Below, in pieces: positions 17,077 through 25,629 of a stretch of DNA of 64,000 nt; the stretch's first letter is position 1; every line of letters starts with the position of its first letter. This stretch comes from Oscillospiraceae bacterium (GTDB lineage Bacteria > Bacillota > Clostridia > Oscillospirales > Ruminococcaceae): positions 248,001 through 312,000 of the forward strand of contig SVNC01000001.1 of NCBI GenBank assembly GCA_015067025.1, written 5' to 3'. The translations under genes and the position numbers were made by a program. The notes beneath the pieces were generated by a model. The model did not search any database. It saw nothing but the letters and a program-made list of their open reading frames with translations, and was not told the origin of the DNA.

Positions 17077-18162
17077 TCAATCACCAAAGGAAATGCCGAT
17101 ATTTCTGCCCGTAATAACAAGCTTATCATTTTCGGGAACAAATTTGGTTTTCATTGTAACGTCGGATAGTTTGTTTTCACAGATATCGCTGCCGATCTTT
17201 GCAACAGTGTAGCCGTATTTTTCATTCTTTATAAGCATAGCTGCTCTTGCACCAAACTTTGTGGCAAGTACTCTGTCGTAGGCTGATGGACTACCGCCGC
17301 GAAGGATGTGACCTGGAACGACCGTTCTTGATTCAACGCCTGTAGCTGCCTCTATCTGCTTTGCTATACGGCTTGTAACTGTGGTTTCACCTGCTTCTGC
17401 ACGCTTTTTGGCACGCTCTTTTTTCTTCATCTTAGCTTCATCCTTGTCCATAGCACCCTCTGCTACAGCAATGATAGAGAACATTTTGCCCGCTTCCATT
17501 CTTCTTTCGCAAGCGTCAATGACCTTGTTGATGTTGTAGGGGATTTCAGGGATAAGCACGATATCAGCTCCGCCTGCAACGCCTGAATATAAGGTGAGCC
17601 AGCCGGCTTTGTTGCCCATAATTTCGATAACCATAATTCTGCGGTGAGAGGTAGCAGTGGTGTGGATTCTGTCAATTACCTCTGTGCCAATATCTACTGC
17701 TGTGTGGAAACCGAAGGTAACGTCTGTACCCCAGATATCGTTATCGATGGTCTTAGGCAGGCCGATTATGTTAAGTCCTTCTTCGGAAAGAAGATTTGCT
17801 GTTTTGTGTGTGCCATTGCCGCCTAAAGTCAGTATGCAATCCAGCTTCTGTTTTTTGTAGGTAGCTTTCATTTCGGCAACCTTATCTATGTTATCATCCT
17901 CGATGACCTGCATCATTTTGTAGGGGGTACGTTTTGTACCTAAAATTGTTCCGCCCTGAGTTAAAATACCTGAAAATTCTTCAGGCTTCATAATACGGCA
18001 GTTGTTTCTGATAAGACCGTCAAATCCGTTTGAAATGCCGATAATTTCAACGTCATCCTCGCCAAATAGGGTGTAGCAAGCTTTTGCAGCACCTCTTATT
18101 GTAGCGTTGAGTCCTGGGCAGTCGCCACCACTTGTTAAAATTCCTATTCTGCGTTTTGCCAT
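17077..18162 (-). CDS. pfkA: 6-phosphofructokinase with mixed ATP/PPi-type signature
   Basis: This enzyme phosphorylates fructose 6-phosphate in glycolysis. The 361 residues begin with RIGILTSGGDCPGLNA. The phosphoryl-donor site reads GGNGTHK at residues 114-120, with Gly at the position that is Gly in ATP enzymes and Asp in PPi enzymes. The catalytic loop reads PKTIDND at 136-142, with Lys as in PPi and group III enzymes rather than the Gly of classical bacterial PfkA. The sugar-binding stretch MVIEIMGNKAGWL and the late HILRGGSPSAYDR are normal. A charged insert (KMKKKERAKKRAEAGE) lies near residues 245-260. Donor specificity therefore cannot be assigned from family alone. It is transcribed singly from the promoter at 18219-18247. 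Confidence 0.92.
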   Translation of the reverse strand: MAKRRIGILTSGGDCPGLNATIRGAAKACYTLFGEDDVEIIGISNGFDGLIRNNCRIMKPEEFSGILTQGGTILGTKRTPYKMMQVIEDDNIDKVAEMKATYKKQKLDCILTLGGNGTHKTANLLSEEGLNIIGLPKTIDNDIWGTDVTFGFHTAVDIGTEVIDRIHTTATSHRRIMVIEIMGNKAGWLTLYSGVAGGADIVLIPEIPYNINKVIDACERRMEAGKMFSIIAVAEGAMDKDEAKMKKKERAKKRAEAGETTVTSRIAKQIEAATGVESRTVVPGHILRGGSPSAYDRVLATKFGARAAMLIKNEKYGYTVAKIGSDICENKLSDVTMKTKFVPENDKLVITGRNIGISFGD

Positions 18163-18218
18163 TTTTATCCGACCTTTCTTTATCTGAAATCCGAGGGGTA
18201 TTTCTTCTTCTTAATAAT

Positions 18219-18247
18219 ATTATATGTATTAATTACTAAAAAGTCAA
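18219..18247 (-). promoter_or_regulatory. sigma-A promoter of pfkA
   Basis: On the reverse strand TTGACT (18242-18247), 17 bases and a perfect TATAAT (18219-18224). Confidence 0.8.
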
Positions 18248-18361
18248 GAAAAAATAAAGACAAATTGTAAAATATGCCTATTTTTATTTTGGGTGGGCAA
18301 AATCACCAAAATTCGTGTGATAATTGAGTTATTTTCTTAAATCATAAAGCGTCTTTTTCTA

Positions 18362-18391
18362 TTGACAAAGGAGCGTGATTTATATTATAAT
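18362..18391 (+). promoter_or_regulatory. promoter of xylB
   Basis: TTGACA (18362-18367) and TATAAT (18386-18391) have an 18-base spacer. Downstream, ACGCTT (18407-18412) and AAGCGT (18425-18430) form a short inverted repeat over the likely start point, a possible operator. Confidence 0.7.
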
Positions 18392-18461
18392 TAATGTGTA
18401 TTTGTAACGCTTTACTATAGCTTTAAGCGTAATGACAGAAATTACAAAAGGAGAAATAATC

Positions 18462-19991
18462 ATGGCGTACATTTTAGGCGTTGATATAGGTACATCCGGT
18501 ACTAAAACCGTACTTTTCAGCGAAGATGGTACTCCCGTTGCTTCTGCACTTTATGAATATCCGCTTTACACTCCGCGTAACGGCTATGCAGAGCAGGATC
18601 CTCTTGACTGGTGGAATGCATGCGTAAACAGCATCCGTGATGTTGTTGCAAAGAGCGGCGTTCCTGCCGAGGATATCAAGGGTGTAGGTCTTTCAGGACA
18701 GATGCACGGTCTTGTAATGCTCGATGGTGATAATAAGGTGCTGAGAAACAGCATCATCTGGTGCGATCAGCGTACAGGTAAGGAAGTTATTGAGATTACT
18801 GAAAAGGTAGGTCACGACAGACTTATCGCAATTACAGCAAATCCTGCCATCACAGGCTTTACAGCAGCAAAGATTATGTGGGTAAAGAACAACGAGCCTG
18901 ACGTTTATGAAAAATGCCGTCATATTCTTCTCCCTAAGGATTATATAAGATTTATGCTCACAGGCGAATATGCTACAGAAGTTTCTGATGCATCAGGTAT
19001 GCAGCTTTTAGATATTCCGGGACGTTGTTGGTCTGATGAGGTGCTTACAAAGCTTGGTATTGACAAGAGCCTTTTAGCTAAGGTTTATGAAAGCCCTGAT
19101 ATCACAGGTACTATCACAAAGGAAGTTGCAAAGGCAACAGGCCTTAAGGAAGGCACTCCTGTAGTAGGCGGTGCAGGTGATAACGCTGCGGCTGCAGTTG
19201 GTACAGGTGTCGTAGAGGATGGTAAGGCATTCACAACCATTGGTACAAGCGGTGTTGTTTTTGCTCATACATCTGATATTTCGATTGACCGGAAGGGCAG
19301 AGTACATACCTTCTGCTGTGCAGTTCCCGGTTGCTGGCACGTTATGGGTGTTACCCAGTCTGCCGGACTTTCTCTCAAGTGGTTCAGAGATAATTTTGCA
19401 TGGGCTGAAATGGAAACAGCTCTTTCAATGGGTGTTGATCCCTATTACCTTATGGATAAAGAGGCTGACAGCGTGCCTATCGGTGCTAACAGACTCCTTT
19501 ATATGCCTTATCTCAACGGTGAAAGAACACCTCACCTTGACCCCAATGTAAGAGGTGCTTTCGTTGGTCTTTCTTCAATGCACAAGAAAAAGGATATGCT
19601 CCGTGCGGTTATGGAGGGTGTTTCCTATTCACTGCGTGACTGCGTTGAAGTTATGCGTGAAATGAACATCAGCATTGACGATATGATGGCTTGCGGTGGC
19701 GGCGGTACATCACCCTTATGGCGTCAGATGCTTGCCGACTTATACGGCTGTCAGGTAAAGACAACCGCCAATAAGGAAGGTCCTGCACTCGGTGTTGCGC
19801 TTCTTGCGGCAGTTGGTACAGGTATCTATAGCACAGTTCCCGAAGCTTGTAAGGCGGTTATCAAGCCTGAAAGAATTCAGGAACCCATCTCAGAAAATTC
19901 TGCAAAGTACGAAAAGGTTTATGAGCTTTATAAAAAGCTTTATCCTGCAATGAAGGAAAATTTCGATCTTCTTGCCAACCTTGATGTATAA
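18462..19991 (+). CDS. xylB: xylulokinase
   Basis: This FGGY-family kinase phosphorylates D-xylulose to xylulose 5-phosphate for the pentose phosphate pathway. The phosphate loop GVDIGTSGTKTVLF is at residues 5-18. LSGQMHGLVML and IIWCDQRT follow, which are xylulokinase signatures. The second nucleotide site shows FTTIGTSGVVF and ACGGGGTSPLWRQMLAD, and the FGGY-type end is present. The 509 residues are typical. The chosen ATG at 18462 follows AAAAGGAG; the in-frame ATG 30 bases earlier has no binding site. No xylose isomerase or transporter gene is adjacent. glyA follows 70 bases later without an obvious promoter, so read-through is possible. Confidence 0.94.
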   Translation: MAYILGVDIGTSGTKTVLFSEDGTPVASALYEYPLYTPRNGYAEQDPLDWWNACVNSIRDVVAKSGVPAEDIKGVGLSGQMHGLVMLDGDNKVLRNSIIWCDQRTGKEVIEITEKVGHDRLIAITANPAITGFTAAKIMWVKNNEPDVYEKCRHILLPKDYIRFMLTGEYATEVSDASGMQLLDIPGRCWSDEVLTKLGIDKSLLAKVYESPDITGTITKEVAKATGLKEGTPVVGGAGDNAAAAVGTGVVEDGKAFTTIGTSGVVFAHTSDISIDRKGRVHTFCCAVPGCWHVMGVTQSAGLSLKWFRDNFAWAEMETALSMGVDPYYLMDKEADSVPIGANRLLYMPYLNGERTPHLDPNVRGAFVGLSSMHKKKDMLRAVMEGVSYSLRDCVEVMREMNISIDDMMACGGGGTSPLWRQMLADLYGCQVKTTANKEGPALGVALLAAVGTGIYSTVPEACKAVIKPERIQEPISENSAKYEKVYELYKKLYPAMKENFDLLANLDV

Positions 19992-20061
19992 TCAGTCAAG
20001 TATCATTTAGACGGCTGTGAAACAGTCGGACTTCAAATATACCGGAAAGGACAAAATAAAA

Positions 20062-21318
20062 ATGTACAAAGATTTAGTAGACACAATCGGCTACCTTAAG
20101 GGATTTGATCCCGATGTAGCAGACGCAATGAACCTGGAGCTTGGTCGTCAGAGAAGAAACATCGAGCTTATCGCAAGTGAGAATATCGTATCTCCCGCAG
20201 TTATGGCTGCTATGGGTAGCGTTCTCACAAACAAGTATGCAGAGGGTTATCCCGGCAAGCGTTACTACGGCGGATGTGAAGACGTTGATATTGTTGAAAA
20301 TATCGCTATCAACCGTGCTTGCGAGCTTTTCGGAGCAAAGTTTGCAAACGTTCAGGCACACTCAGGCGCACAGGCTAACACAGCAGTATATTTCGCACTT
20401 TTAAATCCCGGTGACACAGTTCTCGGTATGAGCCTTGCTCATGGTGGTCACCTTACACACGGTTCACCCGTAAACATCTCAGGTAAGTACTTTAACTTCG
20501 TACCCTATGGTCTTGATGACGAAACAGGTATGATTAACTACGATACAGTCTTAGCATTAGCTAAGGAACATCAGCCTAAGCTCATCGTAGCAGGTGCAAG
20601 TGCATATCCCAGAGCTATTGATTTTGAAAAGCTCGCTGCAATCGCTAAGGAAGTAGGAGCTTACCTTATGGTAGATATGGCTCACATTGCAGGTCTTGTT
20701 GCAGGCGGAATGCATATGTCACCCGTTCCTTATGCTGATATCGTTACAACGACTACTCACAAGACTTTAAGAGGTCCCAGAGGCGGTCTTATCCTTACAA
20801 ACAATGAAGAGCTTGCTCTTAAGATAAACAAGGCTATATTCCCCGGCACACAGGGCGGTCCTTTAATGCACGTTATTGCTGCAAAGGCGGTTTGCTTCGG
20901 AGAAGCGTTAAAGCCCGAGTTTAAGGCTTACGCAAAGCAGATCGTAAGCAATGCGTCCGTTTTAGCTTCTTCACTTTTAGAAAAGGGCTTCAACCTTGTA
21001 TCAGGCGGTACAGATAACCACCTTATGTTAGTTGACCTTCAGCCCTTCAACATCACAGGTAAGGAACTTGAAAAGAAGCTTGATGAGGTTTATATCACAG
21101 TTAATAAGAACGCTATCCCTAACGATCCTCAGAGCCCCTTCGTAACAAGTGGTGTTCGTATCGGTACACCTGCTGTTACAACAAGAGGACTTGTAGAAGA
21201 AGATATGAAGACTATTGCAGAATGCATCTATCTTACTGCAACTGACTTTGATGCAAGTGCTGAAAAGGTAAGAGGTATGGTAACAGACATCTGCAACAAG
21301 TATCCTCTTTACGAATAA
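20062..21318 (+). CDS. glyA: serine hydroxymethyltransferase
   Basis: This PLP enzyme interconverts serine and glycine with transfer of a one-carbon unit to tetrahydrofolate. Diagnostic parts are [19 protein letters not shown] near the N-terminus, [18 protein letters not shown] and the PLP-lysine motif [17 protein letters not shown]. The C-terminal [13 protein letters not shown] is also present. The ATG at 20062 is taken because AAAGGA precedes it and the protein then has the usual 418 residues. An ATG at 20017 would lie in a small hairpin (CGGCTGT/ACAGTCG) without a binding site. A 10-base hairpin at 21337-21366 follows the gene. Confidence 0.96.
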   Translation: MYKDLVDTIGYLKGFDPDVADAMNLELGRQRRNIELIASENIVSPAVMAAMGSVLTNKYAEGYPGKRYYGGCEDVDIVENIAINRACELFGAKFANVQAHSGAQANTAVYFALLNPGDTVLGMSLAHGGHLTHGSPVNISGKYFNFVPYGLDDETGMINYDTVLALAKEHQPKLIVAGASAYPRAIDFEKLAAIAKEVGAYLMVDMAHIAGLVAGGMHMSPVPYADIVTTTTHKTLRGPRGGLILTNNEELALKINKAIFPGTQGGPLMHVIAAKAVCFGEALKPEFKAYAKQIVSNASVLASSLLEKGFNLVSGGTDNHLMLVDLQPFNITGKELEKKLDEVYITVNKNAIPNDPQSPFVTSGVRIGTPAVTTRGLVEEDMKTIAECIYLTATDFDASAEKVRGMVTDICNKYPLYE

Positions 21319-21336
21319 TATCTAATTATAAGCAGT

Positions 21337-21366
21337 CATAAACGAGAGATTTTATCCCTCGTTTAT
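21337..21366 (+). terminator. hairpin after glyA
   Basis: CATAAACGAG (21337-21346) and CTCGTTTATG (21357-21366 region) form a perfect 10-base stem with an 11-base loop. The following run is not strongly T-rich, so termination may be partial. Confidence 0.45.
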
Positions 21367-21429
21367 GATGTTTATGCAGAAAATATAAAGGATATAATGG
21401 CGTGAGCCAAAGTGAAAGGAAATATAAAT

Positions 21430-22578
21430 ATGACAGCAAAAGCAAGTGAGATCCTGTTTTCGACATCAGAAAGAGTTGCTCCCTTAAGCATTATAGCTCT
21501 ACCCGGTGCTGAGGAGCTCGGAGCAAAGATCGACCAGTATTTAGTAAAGTGGTCATCTGCGGCAGGACTTAATTTTGACACATTCTTAATTGAAAATGAA
21601 TGTCCCAGATTTTCATCCGGTGATGGTAAGGGTCTTATCAAGAGCACAGTCAGAGGCGATGATATCTTCATTATCGTTGATGTAGGAAATTATAGTTGCT
21701 CTTATGAATTATTCGGCAGACAAAACGCAATGTCTCCCGATGATCACTTCCAGAACTTAAAGCGTATTATTCAGGCTATCGGTGGTAAGGCACACAGAAT
21801 CAACGTAATTATGCCTATCCTTTACGGTGGCAGACAGCACAGAAGAAACTACAGAGAATCTCTCGACTGTGCTGTAGCATTACAGGAACTTGAAAATTTG
21901 GGCGTATCAAATATTATTACGTTTGACGCACACGACCCCAGAGTATGCAATGCAATTCCTTTAATGGGCTTTGATAATGTAATTCCTACATATCAGGTTC
22001 TTAAATCGATGCTCAACAACGTCAAGGACTTAAAGCTTGATAAGGAACACTTTATGGCGGTAAGCCCTGATGAAGGTGCTATGAACAGAAATATGTACTA
22101 TACTTCTGTACTTGGTGTTGACCTTGGTATGTTCTACAAGAGAAGAGACTATTCTCAGGTCGTAAACGGCCGTAACCCCATTGTAGCTCACGAATATTTA
22201 GGTAACTCCGTAGAAGGTAAGGATGTATTCATTGCTGATGATATTATTTCATCAGGTGAATCTATGCTTGATATCGCTTATGAGCTTAAGAAACGTAAGG
22301 CAAAGAGAATTCTTGCTTATGCAACATATCCTATTTTTACAAACGGACTTGAAAAGTTCGATATGGCTTACGAACAGGGTATAATCGATTATGTGTTCGG
22401 TACAAACCTTACTTACAGAACACCTGAACTTCTTGCAAGAGACTGGTTCTGTGAGGTTGACGTTTCCAAGTATATTGCATATCTTATTGCGGCACTTAAC
22501 CACGATATGTCGACAAGCAAGGTTATCGATCCTCATCTGAAGATAAGCCAGCTTTTAGAAAAGCATAAAAACGGCTGA
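21430..22578 (+). CDS. prs: ribose-phosphate pyrophosphokinase
   Basis: This enzyme makes PRPP from ribose 5-phosphate and ATP for nucleotide, His, Trp and NAD synthesis. At 382 residues it belongs to the longer clostridial branch rather than the 315-residue classical form. It keeps the PRPP-binding loop VFIADDIISSGESMLDI (about residues 267-283) and the ATP-site motif DPRVCNAIPLMGFDNVIPT. INVIMPILYGGRQHRR corresponds to the flexible catalytic loop. The ATG at 21430 follows AAAGGA, whereas the in-frame GTG at 21412 lies before that site. A TATAAT at 21393-21398 may be its promoter, with a weak -35. Confidence 0.9.
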   Translation: MTAKASEILFSTSERVAPLSIIALPGAEELGAKIDQYLVKWSSAAGLNFDTFLIENECPRFSSGDGKGLIKSTVRGDDIFIIVDVGNYSCSYELFGRQNAMSPDDHFQNLKRIIQAIGGKAHRINVIMPILYGGRQHRRNYRESLDCAVALQELENLGVSNIITFDAHDPRVCNAIPLMGFDNVIPTYQVLKSMLNNVKDLKLDKEHFMAVSPDEGAMNRNMYYTSVLGVDLGMFYKRRDYSQVVNGRNPIVAHEYLGNSVEGKDVFIADDIISSGESMLDIAYELKKRKAKRILAYATYPIFTNGLEKFDMAYEQGIIDYVFGTNLTYRTPELLARDWFCEVDVSKYIAYLIAALNHDMSTSKVIDPHLKISQLLEKHKNG

Positions 22579-22588
22579 TAATTAGTTT

Positions 22589-22614
22589 ACCTCCGAAGAA
22601 AACGCTTCGGAGGT
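22589..22614 (+). terminator. hairpin between prs and rarA
   Basis: ACCTCCGAAG (22589-22598) and CTTCGGAGGT (22605-22614) form a perfect 10-base stem. Only a short AATTTG run follows, so it may attenuate rather than fully stop transcription into rarA. Confidence 0.55.
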
Positions 22615-22639
22615 AATTTGTAATAAAAGGAGTGAAAAT

Positions 22640-23890
22640 ATGCCACTCGCAGACAGAATAAGACCCACAACACTTGATGAAGTAGTTGGACAGCGACATA
22701 TTCTTGCTAAAGGTCGCCCTTTGTACAATATCATAAATAAGGGGAAAATCCCTAATATGATATTTTACGGAAGCTCGGGAGTAGGCAAGACGACGGTTGC
22801 TAACATAATAGCAAAGCAGACGAGTATGACGCTTTATAAGCTGAACGGAACGCAGGCATCTACTGCTGATATTAAGGAAATAGTGTCAAGTCTCGGTACT
22901 TTTGCAGCCGCCAACGGAATACTGCTCTTCCTTGACGAGATACAGTATCTTAACAAAAAGCAGCAGCAGACTTTGCTCGAATATCTCGAAACAGGCGAAA
23001 TAACTCTTATTGCTTCTACTACGGAAAATCCATACTTCTACGTATATAATGCGATTTTATCTCGTTCTACCGTTTTTGAATTCAAACCGATAACAGCCGA
23101 GGACGTTATCCCTGCGGTAGAAAGAGCTTTTAGCCTTATGGGAGACGAGCTGGGTTGCAGATACGAAATTGAAGATGGTGTAATTGAGCATATTGCCTAT
23201 GGTTGTGGCGGTGATGTCAGAAAAGCCGTAAATACAGTTGAGCTTTGTGCACTATCTTCGGATGATGATAAAATAACAATGGATATTGCTCAGGTGCTGA
23301 CACAGAAAAGTAATATGAATTATGACCGTGATGGTGATAAGCACTACGATATTTTATCAGGATTACAAAAATCTATAAGAGGTTCTGACGAAAATGCCGC
23401 TCTTCACTATATGGCGAGGCTAATTGCGGCAGGGGATATAACCAGCCTTTGCAGACGCCTTCTTGTAATAGCAAGCGAGGATATTGGTCTTGCTTATCCT
23501 ATGGCAGTGCCTATTGTAAAAGCTTGTGTTGACAGTGCGTTACAGCTTGGACTTCCTGAAGCGAGAATACCACTTGCAGAAGCGACCGTTCTTCTTGCAA
23601 CCTCTCCTAAATCCAATAGTGCGTATATGGCGATTGCAGCGGCGATGGAGGATATAGAAGCGGGCAGAGTAGGGGATATACCGAGACATCTTCAGAATAC
23701 ACATTATGACGGTGAGGGTGCGGCGGTAAAGGGGCAACATTATCTTTATCCCCACGATTACCCCAATCACTATGTGGAGCAACAATATTTGCCTGATATT
23801 TTAAAGGACAGAGTTTATTATCAATTTGGTGATAATAAAATGGAACAGCAGGCTAAAGCTTATCGCGACATGATAAAGGGTAAGAAATAA
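22640..23890 (+). CDS. rarA: replication-associated recombination protein A (RarA/MgsA)
   Basis: This AAA+ clamp-loader-like ATPase acts at stalled replication forks. The N-terminus PLADRIRPTTLDEVVGQ is characteristic. Walker A is FYGSSGVGKTT (about residues 43-53), Walker B ILLFLDEIQYL, sensor 1 IASTTENPYF and sensor 2 GGDVRKAVNTVEL. The C-terminal tetramerisation region has RLIAAGDITSLCRRL and IASEDIGLAYP. The 416 residues are typical. The ATG follows AAAGGAG. In Bacillus subtilis the 6S-1 RNA gene neighbours rarA, and a 6S-like RNA lies less than 1 kb away here. Confidence 0.95.
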   Translation: MPLADRIRPTTLDEVVGQRHILAKGRPLYNIINKGKIPNMIFYGSSGVGKTTVANIIAKQTSMTLYKLNGTQASTADIKEIVSSLGTFAAANGILLFLDEIQYLNKKQQQTLLEYLETGEITLIASTTENPYFYVYNAILSRSTVFEFKPITAEDVIPAVERAFSLMGDELGCRYEIEDGVIEHIAYGCGGDVRKAVNTVELCALSSDDDKITMDIAQVLTQKSNMNYDRDGDKHYDILSGLQKSIRGSDENAALHYMARLIAAGDITSLCRRLLVIASEDIGLAYPMAVPIVKACVDSALQLGLPEARIPLAEATVLLATSPKSNSAYMAIAAAMEDIEAGRVGDIPRHLQNTHYDGEGAAVKGQHYLYPHDYPNHYVEQQYLPDILKDRVYYQFGDNKMEQQAKAYRDMIKGKK

Positions 23891-23896
23891 ATATAT

Positions 23897-23933
23897 GCCA
23901 CAGGAATTTTATTTTTCCTGTGGCTGTTTTTTT
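23897..23933 (+). terminator. intrinsic terminator of rarA
   Basis: GCCACAGGAA, an 8-base loop and TTCCTGTGGC are followed by TGTTTTTTT. The stem overlaps the 3' end of the convergent permease gene. Confidence 0.85.
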
Positions 23934-24286
23934 GTGTTGCTTGCTTTTTTTGTAAATAGCTCACGAAGTCCTATTAGTATAAGAAATACTGCGAATAATT
24001 TTCTCAGTATTTCTGTATCAAGGTATACGGATAAAAGGCTTCCTGCCGCTGCACCGATAAGTCCTGTGATGCTGTATTTTATTACTGTTTTTACATCTAT
24101 AAGTTTGTTTTTAAGGTGTATGCATACCGATAACAATGCTATAGGCAGAAAAAACAGTATATTTACGCCTTGAGCAATTGCCTGATTTGTGTTAGTAAAT
24201 AGCGAAAGATATATCAGCAGTACGAACCCGCCGCCAAGCCCCATTGAAGCAGCGACTCCTGAAAGCAATCCGACGATTATATTCAT
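23909..24286 (-). CDS. TauE/SafE-family half-permease (second of a pair)
   Basis: This membrane protein of 125 residues has about four hydrophobic helices and the family motif LSGVAASMGLGGGFVLL at its start. TauE/SafE proteins are usually about 250 residues with two such halves. This one is half size and is encoded with a second half-size paralogue whose stop overlaps its start (ATGA). The two probably form one functional heterodimeric transporter for a small anion or sulfur compound. The C-terminus is short and charged (TKKASNTKKQPQEK). Its last codons lie in the rarA terminator stem. The family call is firm; the substrate is unknown. Confidence 0.85.
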   Translation of the reverse strand: MNIIVGLLSGVAASMGLGGGFVLLIYLSLFTNTNQAIAQGVNILFFLPIALLSVCIHLKNKLIDVKTVIKYSITGLIGAAAGSLLSVYLDTEILRKLFAVFLILIGLRELFTKKASNTKKQPQEK

Positions 24287-24630
24287 AGCAGTATCCTCAC
24301 TCCGCTTACGATTATTATAATTCCAAAAATCTTTTTTAGCAGGTCAGAGGAAATTTTCTTGAGTGTAATAGAACCAACTACCGCACCTGCAATTCCGTAG
24401 GGGATAAACTGCATAGAAAGGGAAAAATCAAGCTTGCCGTTTATAAAATAAATGACTGCAGTGAAAAGGCTGAGTACAAAAATCAGTAGAACTGATGAAG
24501 CATGAGCTTTTTTTGTTTCAAGTCCGTTTTTTTCAAGGCAGGGAACAGCAACAGTACCCCCGCCTGACCCGAAAAGACCGTTTAAAAATCCGCATAATAA
24601 TCCGAAAAGATAGGAAATTTTATTTTTCAA
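24283..24630 (-). CDS. TauE/SafE-family half-permease (first of a pair)
   Basis: This 115-residue membrane protein has about four hydrophobic helices and the motif GLLCGFLNGLFGSGGGTVAVP, shortened here to the SGGG core that repeats in the partner as LGGG. It starts at TTG 24630, with AGGGTGA 6 bases ahead. A TATACT -10-like box lies between it and the terminator of the upstream RNA gene, so it likely has its own promoter. Its stop overlaps the next gene by 4 bases, so the two are translationally coupled. Together they add up to one full-length TauE/SafE permease. Confidence 0.82.
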   Translation of the reverse strand: MKNKISYLFGLLCGFLNGLFGSGGGTVAVPCLEKNGLETKKAHASSVLLIFVLSLFTAVIYFINGKLDFSLSMQFIPYGIAGAVVGSITLKKISSDLLKKIFGIIIIVSGVRILL

Positions 24631-24674
24631 TTATATTCACCCTTTTTAGTATAAGCGAAAAATATCTGAAGATA

Positions 24675-24707
24675 CAAAAAGCCTTACTGCCAAAAAGCAG
24701 TAAGGCT
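24675..24707 (-). terminator. terminator of the 6S-like RNA
   Basis: AGCCTTACTGC (24680-24690) and GCAGTAAGGCT (24697-24707) form a perfect 11-base stem with a T-run on the reverse strand. Confidence 0.85.
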
Positions 24708-24860
24708 GAATTTTTATGTACCACCTTGCCGTGGTATGACGATAAAACCCGTACATAAGCACGGTGGGTAAGATCACCCGAATGGTTCACGCTCCCTTCG
24801 TCCGCTAAAAGCGGGAGGTCTGCAATCCGCACCCGGAGTAGAAATCCCTATTATTTAAGT
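24675..24860 (-). ncRNA. ssrS: structured RNA, probable 6S RNA
   Basis: This reverse-strand transcript of about 185 nt has its own promoter (TATGAT at 24866-24871, weak TTGTGC at 24888-24893). It ends in a strong terminator: AGCCTTACTGC, loop, GCAGTAAGGCT, then TTTTTG. No ORF fits. The 5' GGATTTCTA can pair with the TAAAAATTC just before the terminator as a closing stem. Inside are hairpins TACCAC/GTGGTA, CCGTGC/GTACGG, GGGT/ACCC and CCGC/GCGG. Length, rod-like closure and proximity to rarA (as for B. subtilis 6S-1) favour 6S RNA, which binds sigma-A RNA polymerase. The identification is by architecture and position, not by a covariance search. Confidence 0.5.
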
Positions 24861-24913
24861 GTTGGATCATAACAATCATACTTAAACGCACAAGGCAGTT
24901 AGAAAGCTAAAAT

Positions 24914-25243
24914 TTATTCAGCGTCTTCGCCGAAGATCTCTTCTGAAAATCTTTCAAGGAAAGCTGCTCCGATACGATTGTATTCGTCATCGTTGTCTAT
25001 TGTAGCGAGGTATGTTTCGCCATCCTTTTCAGTTTCCTTTAAGATTACAAATTCATCATCATCGATATCTTCATCTTCGTTTTCGCTGTAGGGAACAAGT
25101 GCATAATATCTGCTACCATCATCTAACTCTAAGCCGTCAATAATTTCAAAGGTAACTGTGTTGCCTTCTTCATCTTCAAGGTCGATGAGTTCGGGAGTAA
25201 ATTCTTCTTCCTCTTCGATTATGTTCTTTTCTGCTTCTGACAT
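24914..25243 (-). CDS. DUF1292 (YrzB-like) acidic protein
   Basis: This 109-residue, highly acidic soluble protein has the DUF1292 pattern: LIDLEDEEGNTVTFEIIDGLELDDGSRYYALVP in outline (key parts EDEEGNTVTFE and YYALVPY), then DDEFVILKETEKDGE. The family is common in Firmicutes next to the RuvX nuclease gene and has no known function. Here it is alone, with a promoter at 25291-25319 and an AAAGGAAAA binding site. The probable 6S RNA follows about 50 bases downstream on the same strand. Confidence 0.85.
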   Translation of the reverse strand: MSEAEKNIIEEEEEFTPELIDLEDEEGNTVTFEIIDGLELDDGSRYYALVPYSENEDEDIDDDEFVILKETEKDGETYLATIDNDDEYNRIGAAFLERFSEEIFGEDAE

Positions 25244-25290
25244 AATGTTTTCCTTTCTGTCGGTGAGATTATCTCTCTTTTATGATTATA

Positions 25291-25319
25291 ATTTTACACG
25301 AAAATATACCTGATGTCAA
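25291..25319 (-). promoter_or_regulatory. promoter of the DUF1292 gene
   Basis: On the reverse strand TTGACA (25314-25319), 17 bases and TAAAAT (25291-25296). Confidence 0.75.
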
Positions 25320-25467
25320 GTGGAAAATGTTATCTTGCGGCTAAGAAATGTATAGTAAAAGGCAGAATTTATCAAAATATTTGCTTTTTGTGAAAACGTT
25401 ATGTAACATTATGCATATTAAACAAATGGTGTTTGTGCAAATTGTACATCTTTTTTCAACTTTTGTG

Positions 25468-25496
25468 TTGACAATTTACTCATTATGTGATATTAT
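25468..25496 (+). promoter_or_regulatory. promoter of the large non-coding RNA
   Basis: A perfect TTGACA (25468-25473), 17 bases and TATTAT (25491-25496), with a start point near 25503. Confidence 0.8.
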
Positions 25497-25629
25497 TTAA
25501 TCAAGGAAAAGAAAACCCCAGACCGAATAAACAGCTTGGTGCTTACATCTTAACTTAGTAAAGTGAGTTTATTCATAATGTACACAAGATGGCAAGGTGT
25601 ACAAATCTGTCGAGAAGGAGGCGAGTCCG

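Noticed and set aside
18400-18430. CcpA cre site upstream of xylB
   Set aside because: The sequence TGTAACGCTTTAC lacks the required central CG placement of the cre consensus.
24720-24840. tRNA gene in the structured region near 24.7 kb
   Set aside because: No TTCGANTC loop, no acceptor stem and no CCA end could be found; the fold suits a larger rod-shaped RNA.
24675-24914. T-box, suggested by GGTGGTAC on the reverse strand
   Set aside because: The flanking T-box consensus is missing (GGTGGTAC is followed by ATAAAAA) and no synthetase or amino acid gene follows.
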